A stretch of DNA of 64,000 bases from Rotaria sp. Silwood1 (GCA_905250075.1 CAJNOP010000691.1:49692-113691); one strand, 5' to 3'. Shown: positions 46,700 to 58,614, counted from the first letter of the stretch. The notes: generated from the letters alone by a model not told the origin. A program made the numbers and translations.

Positions 46700-49600
46700 A
46701 ATGATGTCAACAATGGGAACGGAGGAAGAGATTAGCCAACAAATGATGTTTGATGATTTGGAAAAAGAAAGAGGCAGTTGGCTGATGACTGCAGCAACAT
46801 TGATTTTGAAAAAAATATAACGTACTATGCTTCAGAATAGAATACTTTATAGTGTAAAATATTAGAATATTCGCCTATATTTCTGCCGAGGAGGCTTAAA
46901 CTTTAATGATAACTACCTCAAAACTCATCATATATACTCGAAACAGAAACAAAAGACCGTGCCACATCTCAAAACTATGTCTTAACTGCGAAGGTATAGT
47001 TGTTCATGTGGATGTTCCCTCTATCTCCACCCAACTCCACACCGATACCAAAATCCATCGCACACAAACTGAGCTTATCCATGCCCGAGCATGAAAATCA
47101 GTAAGTATGTAAACGAACACCATTAAAAGAGCCTCTCTTTTTTTAAAAACTGTTCGAGTCATACCATGTTCTACTTAATAATCTTATTTTTGAAAATATT
47201 GCGACGTTTTTAACAATTCTGGAAACAGATACATTTATCATTGAAGATCTTGATCAATCAATGTAGGGAGGACGACATTTGAAGTCAGTTCAATCAATGA
47301 CTTGTCAAATATCTGCTTTGAATATTGTATTGATATACTACCTCTTCGACTGATAGAGTTATTTAGAGAGACAGGGTATTCATCAGTTGATAGTGATTTA
47401 TAGCATGGAGGAAGAGAGATTCAAAACTGGTCCAAAATTTGAGGATGTTGTTTTCGAACGACCACTAATCAGGATATTGTGAGGCAATCTCATCGAAGCT
47501 CTGTGCAATAGTTTTGTATTGAAAAGGTAATGAGCAAGCATTGTGAACATAGCTGAGCCTGAGTTTTGTTGTCGGGATGTCTACAGAGGTTAACATTTCT
47601 AAAATAAATGCAAGATTTAATTCTTATTCTTATTTATCTACATGTTGCTGTCTGTTATCACCTGAACGTGCTGAATCTCAAATGACTACAGGGTAGAGTG
47701 TGGGTATGGGTGTGAGCGTCGGTGTGAGCGTCGGTGTGGATAATAATTTTTACAAAGGAAATACCCGCATTCACACCCACACCCACACACTTTCAGAGGA
47801 AATAATTAAATTATTGACCAGTAGTTATCTTCATTACTATACCGAGTGTAAGTTTAGGATTTTATTATAGTGTAAAGAACTTCCAAAAGTCTAAATGGCC
47901 TGTAATATATGTTAAATACATAACATTGTGTAGCCATATAATAACTAGTTAATATAAGTAAATCATCAATTTAAAATATACATGTTACTAACATGGTCCT
48001 ATCAATTATATCCACCTATTTACGTACTTTGGTACCTGCTGCTGAACAGACACCCACTATAAAGCAGTATCCAGGATGCACTTAAACGCAGCACCGTAGT
48101 AGCTCCAATGTTAGCTGTGATGTAGACTCAAATCTCGAAAATCGATTTTGTCGCTTGGCTGTCTCCTGTATGGGGAGAAGTGGAACTCGTTTTTGAGAAC
48201 TGGTGAGCAAAGAAAACGATTAAAACGCCGAAACTTCACGAGGGAAAAATAAAAATTTTTCAAAATTGAGAGAGTGATGAGTTCCTCCAAAATCCACGCG
48301 GAACATCTCTGACTGAGCCTCACACAATTTCAAAACGTTCCGCCATCCTTGCTCAAATCAACTGAACTTTGGAGGTTGATTCAGAATATCGTATTAGTTA
48401 TTATACGAATTGTATCATTCTAATCGAAATCTACTAAGTATAAGGAGAAGAAGTTATTAAATCATCTCTCGAGAATATTCTCTTGGGTATGTCTTTGTGT
48501 GGCCAATGTTTTTTTTCCCGAATATTTTGACCTAACGTTGGACTGATTTCCGATTGATATCAAGCCATAAGAATACTAGCCTGATCAGCCTTCGAATTGA
48601 TAAATAAAAAGAGTTGATTATCTTTAACATCCAGGTATAGTGTACGTACGCAAGCCGTTGACTGTTTTAATGGGTCATGAAATAACTCGAATAAAACTTA
48701 TAGGTCTAATTCTATGGGAGATCAGATTGAAACACTTTTTGTGAGTTTAATATGACAGAAATGATATTTCTGTAAGAAGGCAATATCATTGGTTATCGAT
48801 CTCGTACTCACAGTGTGAAATTAAGTAAAATACTAAAATATCTCATCGTGTACCAGCTACTGCTACTTTTTCAGCGAACAAACAAAAGCTGTCCTTATGA
48901 ATATCGACTATCCCATTTTTTCTAGTCAAATTTGATTTGATAAATATAAAAATGGAAACTAATACTTACCAATAATGAAGTAGAAATGCTCTTGAGTTTC
49001 GAAAACAGAATAAAATTAATAGTTTGCCTTTGGTCAAAAATATAAATAAGAAAGATATTCGAAAAATTCGATTTTTGCTTGTTGGAAATTTGTATAAATA
49101 AATCTCCTTTTATAACACTGATCCCTTAATAAAAATAAAGATTATAAATGAAACTAATGCAGAGGTAATAAAATTATATTGATCAAGATAAGTAGTAATT
49201 TGATCGAACCTCGATTTGATTACAATGAAACGAACTGCAATAAAAAGATATCACTTCAACTATCAAGCCAATGCTAAGAAAGAAACGAATGAAAGTAGAG
49301 TCGGATTATCATATGGAATTGATATACAATTCATTGTCATAATGTATATCAATGTATCGGAGATACTGAGCACCCAAGGAAGAAGCAGCGACTTATGATT
49401 TCGTGAGTTAAAATGACTTTGTGTGATTCATATTGATGAAGAATTTATTGATGATGATACACCTCAAATAGAGAACCAATCAGCTCAATAGTTTGAGTCT
49501 AAATCAGACAAAAAGTCTTTAGATAGATGTAAAATCTAAAGTTTAAAGTAGAACATAACAAAATACTGAAAAGCTTGAAGAATTTTGAGTAAAACAGTTT

Positions 49601-50366
49601 TAAAACGTTAATGATGGTGTTGTAATCAATTATACGTTGTCTATCAAAATTTTATGTTTTTTTGTTGTTTCTCGTAAGATTTATTAAATCAAATTTTAAA
49701 ATTATGGTATGATATAATGTTTTTTTTTGCTCTGTCATTTGACAGATGAGACAATTCAAATAAGCGTGTATAGAAAGAAAAACTCGTAAAGCAAAGTCTA
49801 CATGTTTTTTTTACAAACAACTGTACACAGCTGTGTACAAAAAAACTTGCACAAACATAATTTTTTTATACAACGGTTTTCTTTTCGTTAGAAAGCGTAT
49901 AGCAAAGGTCCAAACAGTCCATTGAACCTGCCTGTGCCTTCCTTCCTGGGACACAGACATGCCAGGTCGAGATCTCTGAGAGACCATCTACCTGTGATCT
50001 GTTTTCTAAATTTCTCATAAAACATTTCATTTTTTGAGCAGAAAATGTAGGTATCAGAACATAATATGGAGAATCGTTGCCCTGAGGATAAGAAATGATA
50101 TTTTTATAAGTTGACTCAGCACAAACATAACTATGAAATAATTGCAACAACATTGCTAATTGTTCGTTTATTTATTTAGTTTTTTTATCTATTTCGATAA
50201 GTTACTGTGCGCACTTTTTAATTCGTTATTATTAAACTATTACATAGAGCGTTTACGAAGTCCTATGTTTCTGATTCATATTTATACTGTCATAATATGC
50301 TCGGATGTAATATGTCCTCTTCAACTAGTTCATCAAATTCAGTAAAAAGAGTTTTACTCAAAAACA
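46700..50366. other. Gene-free stretch
   Basis: Apart from the hairpin at 47691-47790 I see nothing that I can name. Short frames at 46906-47094, 48111-48323, 49216-49398 and 49866-50153 have no recognisable domain. Confidence 0.45.
47691..47790. repeat. Telomere-like fold-back hairpin
   Basis: The left arm includes GAGTGTGGGTATGGGTGTGA and two tandem GAGCGTCGGTGT words; the right arm is TTCACACCCACACCCACACA. The loop is about 30 AT-rich bases. Confidence 0.8.
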
Positions 50367-50468
50367 GGGTATAGGTGTGGGTCATAGTGGACAGCCAGGT
50401 GACCGTATCGAGAGTGGATGTGCTGGGTGTGCATACACAAAATGAATGCCCACCCCCACACCACGCAC
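50367..50468. repeat. Telomere-like fold-back hairpin beside a Penelope-like element
   Basis: The left part has AGGGTATAGGTGTGGGTC and GTGGATGTGCTGGGTGTGC; the right part has GCCCACCCCCACACCACGCA. The readable part of the Penelope-like element begins about 70 bp further on. Confidence 0.65.
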
Positions 50469-51472
50469 AATCAATAGCAATAAACCACTTTCAACCTAGA
50501 TTTATAGGAAAAGTGCCTTTACAAGTCTTTTAGCTAGGTGGAACTCATTTATTCCGAAGTCACATAAAGCAAGTGTAATTAGCAAAATGGCATACAGAGC
50601 AATAAGAGTTTGCTCTTCCTATAACGTAATACACGGTGAATTTATTTATATAGAACAATTAGCATTACAAAACGGATATCCAATCAACTTTGTAAAATCT
50701 CAAATAAAAAAAATTGACTAGATATCTAGTACAACCACGACAAAGTGACATAGTAAAAACGAAGAAATAAAGAAATCATGATGAAAAACATAATGAACAA
50801 ATATTTATTGATTTACCTTATTTCAGAAAATCAACTCAAATCTTCGGTAAAAGAATTTTAAACTTAACAAAAAAAATACAACATCAAACACACGTTCAAC
50901 CGCTTAGCAGGTCTTCATCCGCTATCTCAAAATTGTTTTCCATTAAAGATTCAATCAATAGGAATTTACAATAACATCTGATGTATCAAGTCAACTGCCT
51001 AAACTGAGATGCTTCATATATAGGTCACACCAGAAAGCAAGCAACACGAAGATTCAAAGAACATGATGAACCTCAATCAAAACAGGTCCATCTAAATTCA
51101 TCATCAAAAACAACAACAATTGATTCTACCCTTGGATTAAGACGTTCTGAACGAAACAAAGGAAAAAACATCCTGAAATTTGATGACTATGATACACAAG
51201 ATAATATTTCTCACTAAAAAAAATTCAGCATTATATAAACATGAAATTGAAAATAATCACAAATTAGATTGAACTAAATGGAAAATATTATCCAAAGAAT
51301 CAAGAAGATATCAATTGCTCATATTAGAATCATTAGAGATTTTAAAAAGTCAACCCTCACTAAACCGCACCGTATGTTCAGCACCTCTTGTTGTATTCCC
51401 AGATGGATTACAAACATCAAAATCACAAGTTAAATTAAAAACAGTAACTGTTAAATAAACCCGTGGGAGAGA

Positions 51473-51502
51473 TACAGTTTGTTAAGCGCTTAACAAACTG
51501 TA
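51473..51502. repeat. 30-bp perfect palindrome
   Basis: Each half reads TACAGTTTGTTAAGC or its complement with no loop. It lies in the 3' region of the Penelope-like element, between the nuclease domain and the hammerhead-like motif. Confidence 0.9.
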
Positions 51503-51616
51503 GAATTAAATAGTAAAGGTATTGTTCGTTCACCTGAAGGGTTACTAGAACTAACGAATGTATGTCTTTATTTTCTCTTTCTTCTAAATCTATCTTATTA
51601 TATTGCAACATCTTTT

Positions 51617-51655
51617 GTCTTGACAATGGTAACCGAGCTACCGAAACGTCGACTT
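51617..51655 (+). ncRNA. Degenerate hammerhead-ribozyme-like motif of the Penelope-like element
   Basis: CTTGACAAT is followed by a short stem GGTA (51628-51631) and TACC (51639-51642) and then GAAACGTC. Hammerhead ribozymes have CUGANGA, stem II, then GAAA, and Penelope-like elements are known to carry them in their terminal repeats. Here the GAAAC box and stem II are present but the CUGANGA box is altered at two positions, so self-cleavage is doubtful. Confidence 0.4.
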
Positions 51656-52373
51656 ACTAAAATAATAAATAAAATAAAATTTAAATTTAAAGCTGCTGTT
51701 ATAGCTATATGTTTTAAGTAAAATTGTCTTCATTCTCAACTCTTATCGGTATTCTTTCATTCTGTATAGTATTATTTAGTGAAATCTGTTTCATAAAACG
51801 CTGTTTCTTTTGTTTTATCGATTTCACCTGTTTCAGTTTAGTATCTTGTAAATTATCATCGATTATCTCAATTTTCTACAAGATAACAGTTTTATTACTA
51901 CAAGAGTTGCAATGATTCCAACAACTGATACAAATAATACTATTGTCAGACAAAGAGTTACGAATGTGATTCTCAAGCAGTAATCAAGGACATTACTGCT
52001 CATTTATTTTTCTTGTCTTTCTTCAGAATCTCGGCATCTTTTTGATTTATTAGCATGTTACATGCAACTATCTTCAAAACATCATCTCTATAGGTACACA
52101 TTCACCTTTTTTACTCTATTGAAAGGAAAAAATATTTTTAGTCCTTTTATTTTAATACAACACATTTAAGCACGAGATTTAAAAGACAATAGTATTGTGA
52201 ATCATTCCCCTGATACACGTTTCGGTAAATCCGCAGCTTACAAAACTGATATAAAACTCGTTGCATGTCTATGCGAAAGATTTATGCTTCATATAACAAA
52301 AACTGTAACGAATCAACAAGCAGAAACTGTGATTTTAAGGAATCCAAGAGAAAAAAAGCAAATTAGACTTTTT

Positions 52374-52450
52374 AGGGTGTGTGGGTGTGGGTATGGATCT
52401 TCTCTTAACCTACCCACACCCCATACCCATACATCCCACACTCACACCCT
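52374..52450. repeat. Telomere-like fold-back hairpin
   Basis: The outer ends are exact complements (AGGGTGTG and CACACCCT). The left arm continues TGGGTGTGGGTATGG; the right arm is CCCACACCCCATACCCATAC plus CATCCCACACTCACACCCT. Confidence 0.85.
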
Positions 52451-53322
52451 TCTTGATAGTTTGCGGAAGAAATGGTTGCTCTTGAAGAAAAGAAGTTTTT
52501 AAAATAAGAAATCGCTCGATACCTTTAAGTCCAATATCATCTCATAGGTGACATTTAGGACGCAAAAAATCAATTTTACATTCAATATTCTCTCTACCTT
52601 CAAAACAGAGTGTGTATTGCTCGCTGCGAATATCTTTCTTTTAGCAATCAATTCCTGAAAACAAAACTCGGCTACAACGGTTGATCGAAGTCAAAATATA
52701 AGACGGTGAAAAAAATCGAGATTTACTCTAGCTTGGCGTTGTAAAACTTATCGGGATTGAAAAGGCTAAAACAGTAAAGTTTACTGTAATTTTGTTTCAC
52801 AAAATGCGACTAAGCTTCGACATAATCATTAGCCCATTGTAGGAAAATTGGAAACTTCGACGTTATTATTTGTTAGTATTTGATTTACCAATAGTCATGC
52901 AAAAAGTTACGCGTATTTCTAGTTGTGGCAAATCTTGAATGTGAACGATTCAAAAACTTGTCTAGGCTTGCAAAAATTTGGGTAAAAGTAAATGTATTTA
53001 TGTTTGTTGTGCAGTGACGGAAACAAGTCAATAACGTTTTGCCATCTACTTGCAACATAGAGTATCTTTTTTGCCTTGCTCGAACGTAACTCATACATTT
53101 TTTTTACCCATTACACGCGAATAGTGTCTTTATTACTTTTTTTGCTTCAGAAATAATTTGAAAAGGTACAGCGTTATTCACTATAATTATAACTTTCATT
53201 CACAACTCATAATCTATTGCGCATACTGGCATTCAAGTAAGAATGATCCAAAAAAGCCTACGAAGAATTGTAGAACACAAACTCAGTACTTTACAACTAA
53301 CACGTAACAAACTGAAGAGTAA

Positions 53323-53368
53323 GTGTGTGGGTGTGCTAGTGAGTATGAAAAGAAATCAACACCCACAT
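53323..53368. repeat. Telomere-like fold-back hairpin
   Basis: The left arm is GTGTGTGGGTGTGCTAGTG and the right arm CAACACCCACATC. Receptor-like coding sequence starts within a few bases of its right edge. Confidence 0.6.
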
Positions 53369-53598
53369 CTCATCCTATTACAACATTGATCATAGTCTAT
53401 TCAATTGTCATCAAGCACATCAAACAATCGTCTCGAGGCATTCAGCACCATTCACAGGCAAGCAGGGCGCGTGATATGCACGTTCTTACACGTATCGCAT
53501 TCATCACCTTGATTACTATCATCTTTGATATACCGTTGTTGATACTGTACATAATAGCGGTGATCATAAATCAACAAAATCCATTCTCCCTCGGATAA
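53369..53598 (+). pseudogene. Receptor (GPCR) fragment covering helices 5-6
   Basis: The frame reads a hydrophobic stretch TTLIIVYSIVIKHIKQ, a polar cytoplasmic loop SSRGIQHHSQASRARDMHVL and a second hydrophobic helix FITLITIIFDIPLLILYII, then stops at 53598. The pattern is helix 5, loop 3 and helix 6 of a rhodopsin-like receptor. The 5' side is cut at the hairpin ending 53368 and the 3' side runs into the inverted-repeat element starting near 53585, so helices 1-4 and 7 are missing. An exon of a larger gene is the alternative, but no splice sites border it clearly. Confidence 0.55.
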
Positions 53599-54350
53599 AA
53601 AAACCTACCTTTTTCCAATTCATTTTTTCATCACGCAATACCCTGTATTAAAAAACACCATACACTACAAGATGCAGTGTGAAAACCTCTACAATCTACA
53701 AAGGACAGCTTATTTTATAATTGCACTTTTTGTTTTCAAAATGGACAAAATTATGAGCAACTATTTTTTGACATTTCGAAAAAAATAATTTTTTAGTACA
53801 CGATTGATTTTTTTTTTATTTCATCCTTTTATCACCTGGTATGCTTTATTCAAGAAACAAAATATGTCATAGATGCAGCGTAAAAAGCCCTGCTTTTTAC
53901 AAAGAATAGCTTATTTTATATATGCATATTTTGTGTTCAAAATGGACGAAATTCTGTGCGGCTAATTTTCGACCCTACGGAAAAGATCATTTTTTGGTAC
54001 ACGACGAATTTCTTTTCTTATGTCATCAATTAATGAATCATTGCTTTTTAACTTTATTCTATTGTTCGGCATCGATTATGGCTTTCGATACAACCCATTA
54101 ACCAAAACAATATGAAAAGGAAGTTGATCGAGTACCAAAAAATGATCTTGTTCGCCACGTGAAAAATTAGTCGCAGAGAATTTTGCCCATTTTGAAAACA
54201 AAAAATGCAGTTATAAAATAAGCTGTCTTTTGTAGATTGTAGCTCTTTTCACGTTGCATCTTGCGGTGTATTTTGGTTTTTTAATACAGCGTATTAGATG
54301 ATGAAAAAATGAATTGGAAAAACGAACTTTTTTTGTCCGAGGAAGAGTGC
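53585..54350. mobile_element. Inverted-repeat transposon with an extra internal copy of its arm
   Basis: The outer arms match over 100 bases or more; conserved words are CCTCGGA and CCAATTCATTTTTTCATCA at the ends and AAAATAAGCTGTC with TTTGTAGATTGTA further in. A third, direct copy of the left arm lies at about 53830-54010. No coding capacity or obvious target duplication. Confidence 0.7.
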
Positions 54351-54800
54351 ATAGGTATGAATAGAAAAGGCAGGCAATGTGTTCATTTATTTAGTGAGTA
54401 TGCAATGAAATTTAAAATAAACTCTGATGGTGGAAAAAAAAGCCAACGATAAACAACTGTTTAAAGCAATCGAGCAAATGGAAAATGGTAATTAGGTTTC
54501 TCTTCGCTCAAGTTTTTCTTTCTGGCATTCATGTAATTATCTTGAAGATACTCGAAGTGTTTTTAACGCGATTCTGCTATGCCCAAGCGTGAAGAGTAAA
54601 ACGCGTATGATTGCCGCTGTAATTAGAGATTTCCCACCCCTAGACGCGTTTTTCAATCGCAGTTGGACGATGTTACGGTTTCTTTCTTTCCTTTCTGTCC
54701 TAGATATATATATATATATGTATATACGATTTCACATAATGTAATGAGGGCTATATTTGCTGCTGTAACCATCAGAACTTTGGTATTGTATATCCAGCAA

Positions 54801-55056
54801 TGTTCAGACTTCCAAAAAAGGAAATTTCAGAAATTTCGGAAGTTTCAAACAAGTGTGCTCGAAATTGTTCGGTGTTCCAAAAAATTATGTAATTTCCGTA
54901 ATTCTGTACTTAGGAAATTTCCGAAATTACAGAAATTATGGAAATTTCTGAAATTTCCAATGTTTTCAAAAACTTTTGATCTGCACCGCCATGTAGTTAT
55001 CGAGCTGATGGAAATTTTGGAAATTTCAGTAATTTCCTTTTTCGGAAATCTGAACA
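54801..55056. mobile_element. Miniature inverted-repeat element rich in GGAAATTTC
   Basis: The ends read TGTTCAGACTTCCAAAAAAG and, complemented on the right, TGTTCAGATTTCCGAAAAAG. The interior repeats GGAAATTTC and GAAATTTCC words. Length 256 bp; no target duplication recognised. Confidence 0.75.
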
Positions 55057-55186
55057 TATCTCTGTTGATAGACAGATAGTTATAGTATCGATTTCAAATA
55101 TAGATATAAAAGGCTTGCAATATAATTTATTGAAAAAAATCTAGTAAGGTTATATGAAAACAAAAAAATTATCGTACTAATGTCTT

Positions 55187-56475
55187 TCAACTAGCATTCA
55201 AACTTTTTTCTCTTTCTATCCAATCATAGTGACCAGCCATTTGTAAAAGCCAATTTTGACTAGGATGCTGTCCGATAAAATCATGAGGAAAGCCAACTTT
55301 GAAATCGTATGCGTCTTCAATTTCTTTAATTTCTTCTTTACTCAAACGCATTTTCAAAGCATCAATATTGTCTTGTAAATGTTCAATTTTTCGAATACCG
55401 ACAATAGGAAAGATATATGGCTGCTTTGACATTACATAAGCCAAAGCAATCTGTGTCAGTGAAACATTTCTGGCCTTACCAATTTTATCTAGAACAGTCG
55501 TAACAGCTTTATCTTCTTCAGATGGACCTAGATTGATATGTAATTAGAAATTTATTATTGCAAAGAAATATCATATACCTTTTCTAAAACCACCAAATGT
55601 TCGTCCTTTATCACCTGTCTTTTCCATTGCTTCTATTTGTTCTTGTGTTTTAAATTTACCACCACCCAATGCTGCCCAAGGCGCGAAAGCCATTCCTTCG
55701 TCTCGAAGCATTGGAAGAATTTCTCTTTCAACATCACGTTTAGCAGCATTGTAAAGTCCTTGATAGACTGAAAACTGACGAAGTCCATAGTCTCTTGCAT
55801 ATTGATTGGCTTTCGCAACAACCCATGCAGGTGTATCACTTACTCCCAAATAAAGTACTTTACCTGCTTTGGCCAGATGATCAAGAGATTGCATCAACTC
55901 AGGAATTGAACAGGTATAATCCCACCTAATCAAAAAGTAAAACAAAAAAATTGATCTCTACTATGAATAAAAAGTTTAGATGATAGTCTTATCTGCGAAA
56001 GTCTTTTAGAAAAGATGATCAAGCAGAGTTCTTACCAGTGTACGTAAAGAAGATCAATATAATCTGTTTGAAGTTTTTTCAAAGAAGCAGCTACACTTTC
56101 ATGTAAAGATTTGGCTGAATTTCCTGCAAAATTGACATGAATTGGTTCTTTCTCCCAATCCGATCTGTATCTACTGGTGTACTTAGTTGCAATTACCATT
56201 TGACTACGATTCTGTCGTTTTTGCATCCATTCTCCTAACCAGATTTCACTTTGCTCCTTTTGATAACCATTGGCAGTATCGATAAAATTTCCTCCCGCTT
56301 CATAAAATAAATCAAGAATTTTAAATGAATTTTCTTTGGACTGTGTGCCCATAAATTCCCATGCATCACCAATAGACATTGCACCCAAACATAGTGGTGA
56401 TACACGAACAGCCGCAGTAGGCGACAAAAGACGATATCTACCTAGAGCACTTGGAGGTGGTGGTGCCGGTTGCAT
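55187..56475 (-). CDS. Aldo-keto reductase, fungal aryl-alcohol dehydrogenase type
   Basis: An NADPH-dependent (beta/alpha)8-barrel oxidoreductase that interconverts aldehydes and alcohols. Exons 56036-56475, 55579-55925 and 55187-55527 join in phase to 375 residues, the normal length for the AKR9/aryl-alcohol dehydrogenase group. The catalytic set is present: Asp66 and Tyr71 in [14 protein letters not shown], Lys98 in VIATKY and His146 in LLYVHWWDYT. Cofactor-side segments include [32 protein letters not shown] and [14 protein letters not shown]. This subfamily is chiefly fungal, and bdelloids carry many genes acquired from fungi and bacteria, so transfer from a fungus followed by gain of two small introns is a reasonable inference. 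The frame is intact. The physiological substrate is unknown. Confidence 0.92.
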
Positions 56476-58038
56476 ATTATAATTATTTTCGGTCTAAAAC
56501 TGTACAGAATAGTTAAACTTAATATTCAAAAAAAAACACGTAATCTTGGTACAATGATTACACATAATTCAAGACATTCTTCATCTAACATCATACTACA
56601 TGCCGATTTTTTTTCTTCTAAATCAGATTGTGAAAAATAATACTGCACGAGAATATTTTCTTTTTTTTCGTGTAGATTGTTTTACGTGTGAGACGGTTAC
56701 CAACTTATCAAAAAGTATATCTTCACACAAATAGATATCAAACTCGGCCGGAGCATAGAAGAAAAGAAAATTTTACTTGATCCATAAAAAGAAACTGACA
56801 TTTACAGTTTGCTCTTAACATTTTTTCTTATCTTCACTCGATTAGATAATGGGACAGCATGTGCATGAAGGCATAGATAGTATTAGAAGATGAACAGAAT
56901 AGAGTGGAAATTCGTATTATCAAGTATGACAGGCATTATATATACTACTAATAGAAATAATCATCAGAAACAATTATTTCTAGTCGAGGACACTAAGACG
57001 AGTAACTAAATATCTCATTCTTTCAGATACAAATGACAAAAACAGCAAATATTTTGTTTTCGGTCATAATTTCATGATTTCACTAAGACACTTTACTGAA
57101 TTATTTTTGAGTTCTGAATTCTGACGTGTTTCCTTCACTTTTCATGTACTGATACTCCTGACGAACTCACTATCACTGATCCTCGAGCAAAAAAAGAGAT
57201 TGAACATTCAAGAAATATTATTCGTTTAATCATATTTTTTTGATATATGACATATTTCTATTGATAATTATTTCAGTTCTGACACTCAATAGGATTAGTC
57301 GAAAGTGATGTTATTCTGTTTTTCAAAAATATTACTCTTGCTATTCATGATTTTTAGGTGTTCGGCAAATTCTATATCGAAAATTTATCAAACATTTTAG
57401 TGACAATGTCGCTGTAAATCTAAAATATAAAAATCATGCAATCGTGTCTACACATCTGTTTCTATTTGGTTTTTATAATAAAGTGAATTGTTTTGAGTTG
57501 TGCCATGGAAATAAAAAAGAAAAGTATACGGTGTTTCCTAATTTTGCTGACCGGTAAAGTAATACACAAAATGTCTTTCCACAAAAATGATTATCTTATG
57601 TAATATCTCAAGATTATATACAATATCATGTATATATAAAACTTCTTATCTTTATCAAAAGATTATGTTATATATAGAAAGAGTTGTAGAACGAGAAAAC
57701 GACCGGATCTGTTAGTTGAAAAACTTCTAAATGGTTTTAAATTTCCGAGTGTACACTTTCAAGGCAAATGTATCGTTTTGTCACGAATTGTACACATACC
57801 AATCCTTATCTCATCTTAATTTCAACACAACTATGGCTTGCTCTCGATGGTTTGATGTTTTAACCTTGGATGAAAATAGTATAGAGTCAACACTTCAGTG
57901 AAGTGACGCTGGAATAATAATTCATGATAAAGATAAGAGAATATTTAATGTTAATCGAGAAACTGTTGTGCAGTGACATACTCATTTAGCTTTTCATTGA
58001 GTTTTTTTATCTGCCTGTTCTCTGAAGATTTTACAGTG
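56476..58038. other. Intergenic region
   Basis: It includes the presumed promoter of the aldo-keto reductase gene just above 56475. AT-rich; I saw no further gene, repeat or hairpin. Confidence 0.45.
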
Positions 58039-58549
58039 ATGCCAATTCCTGCTGCTCACAACAGCCCTTTTGTTGACCAGAACGAGATTATAACAGATTG
58101 ATTGCCGACCGCTGCTCAAGAAGAAAATCTTTGGCAACATCAACAGGATGCTCTAATTGAATTGAGTAAGCATTTTGCCGATCCAGACAAACCAGAGATT
58201 GCACTTGTAATCTTGCCAACTGGATGTGGCAAGAGCGGAAGCGCTACGTTAGCGCCGTATGTACTCGGTGTACAACGTGTATTAGTTGTCACACCATCTA
58301 TGGAGACTACTGAATAACTTGCTATTAATTTTAATTGTGGAAAGAATGATAAATTGTTTTATGAAAGGCAGCGTATTATCACTACCGATCTAGATCGATT
58401 TTTAGCGCCTGCTTATATTGCATTACGTTCTTCTGATAATCTTGTCACTAAAATGCACATATACCGTCTTGTTATTGCTAACGCACATAAGTTTGATACT
58501 ACATCAAACATTGATATCAGCCAAATTCCAAATGATCTTTTTGATCTGG
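58039..58549 (+). pseudogene. Superfamily 2 helicase N-terminal fragment
   Basis: From the ATG at 58039 the frame encodes MPIPAAHNSPFVDQ, a stop (TGA, 58099-58101), LWQHQQDALIELSKHF (Q-motif-like), the Walker A box ILPTGCGKSGSA, APYVLGVQRVLVVTPSMETTE (motif Ia), a second stop (TAA, 58315-58317), then a continuation in the same frame to IPNDLFDLV at 58549. The next motif, DEAD/DEAH, should follow FDLV, but there the telomere-like hairpin begins. Proteins of this type unwind nucleic acids with ATP; the nearest relatives I can suggest are restriction-type SF2 helicases. Two nonsense codons and the truncation make it dead. After the next element, about 59308, the sequence reads L-T-A-T, possibly motif III of the same gene; this is weak. 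Confidence 0.7.
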
Positions 58550-58614
58550 TGTGGGTGTGGGCGTGGGGGATTCCGGTTCTTCTTTTCTTTTAGACTCACA
58601 CCCCACACCCACAC
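58548..58614. repeat. Telomere-like fold-back hairpin at a helicase truncation
   Basis: The left arm is CTGGTGTGGGTGTGGGCGTG and the right arm CACCCCACACCCACACCAG; the outer 15 bases are perfect complements. Confidence 0.85.

Larger units (their letters stand above)
50539..51660 (+). mobile_element. Penelope-like retroelement, 5'-truncated, EN+ type, dead
   Basis: Two frames carry the end of the element. From 50539 the sequence encodes the reverse-transcriptase tail typical of Penelope elements (HKASVISKMAYRAIRV, then LALQNGYPINFVKSQIKKI) and stops at 50718. From about 50807, in another frame, it encodes IDLPYFRKSTQIFGKRI, a linker with KLFSIKDSINRN, then a GIY-YIG-type endonuclease MYQVNCLN-stop-DASYIGHTRK with RRFKEH, ending at 51219. 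At least two nonsense codons and a frameshift are present; the catalytic RT palm is missing. EN+ Penelope elements carry this nuclease after the RT, and the order here agrees. The 3' part (51220-51660) would be the terminal repeat region. Confidence 0.8.
51661..53370. other. Gene-free stretch
   Basis: It contains telomere-like hairpins at 52374-52450 and 53323-53368. A 59-codon frame leading into the first hairpin (52197-52375) has no recognised domain. Confidence 0.4.

Noticed and set aside
46960-47095. Further telomere-like hairpin
   Set aside because: Only scattered CCACAC words on one side and a weak GTGGATG on the other; not clearly paired.
54663-55079. 138-codon frame and its antisense partner
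   Set aside because: Both run through the GGAAATTTC-rich miniature element at 54801-55056 and have no domain.
58102-58317. Independent small helicase gene starting at 58102
   Set aside because: That position is a TTG directly after an in-frame stop; the coding similarity extends upstream to the ATG at 58039 and downstream past the second stop in the same frame, so it is one broken gene.
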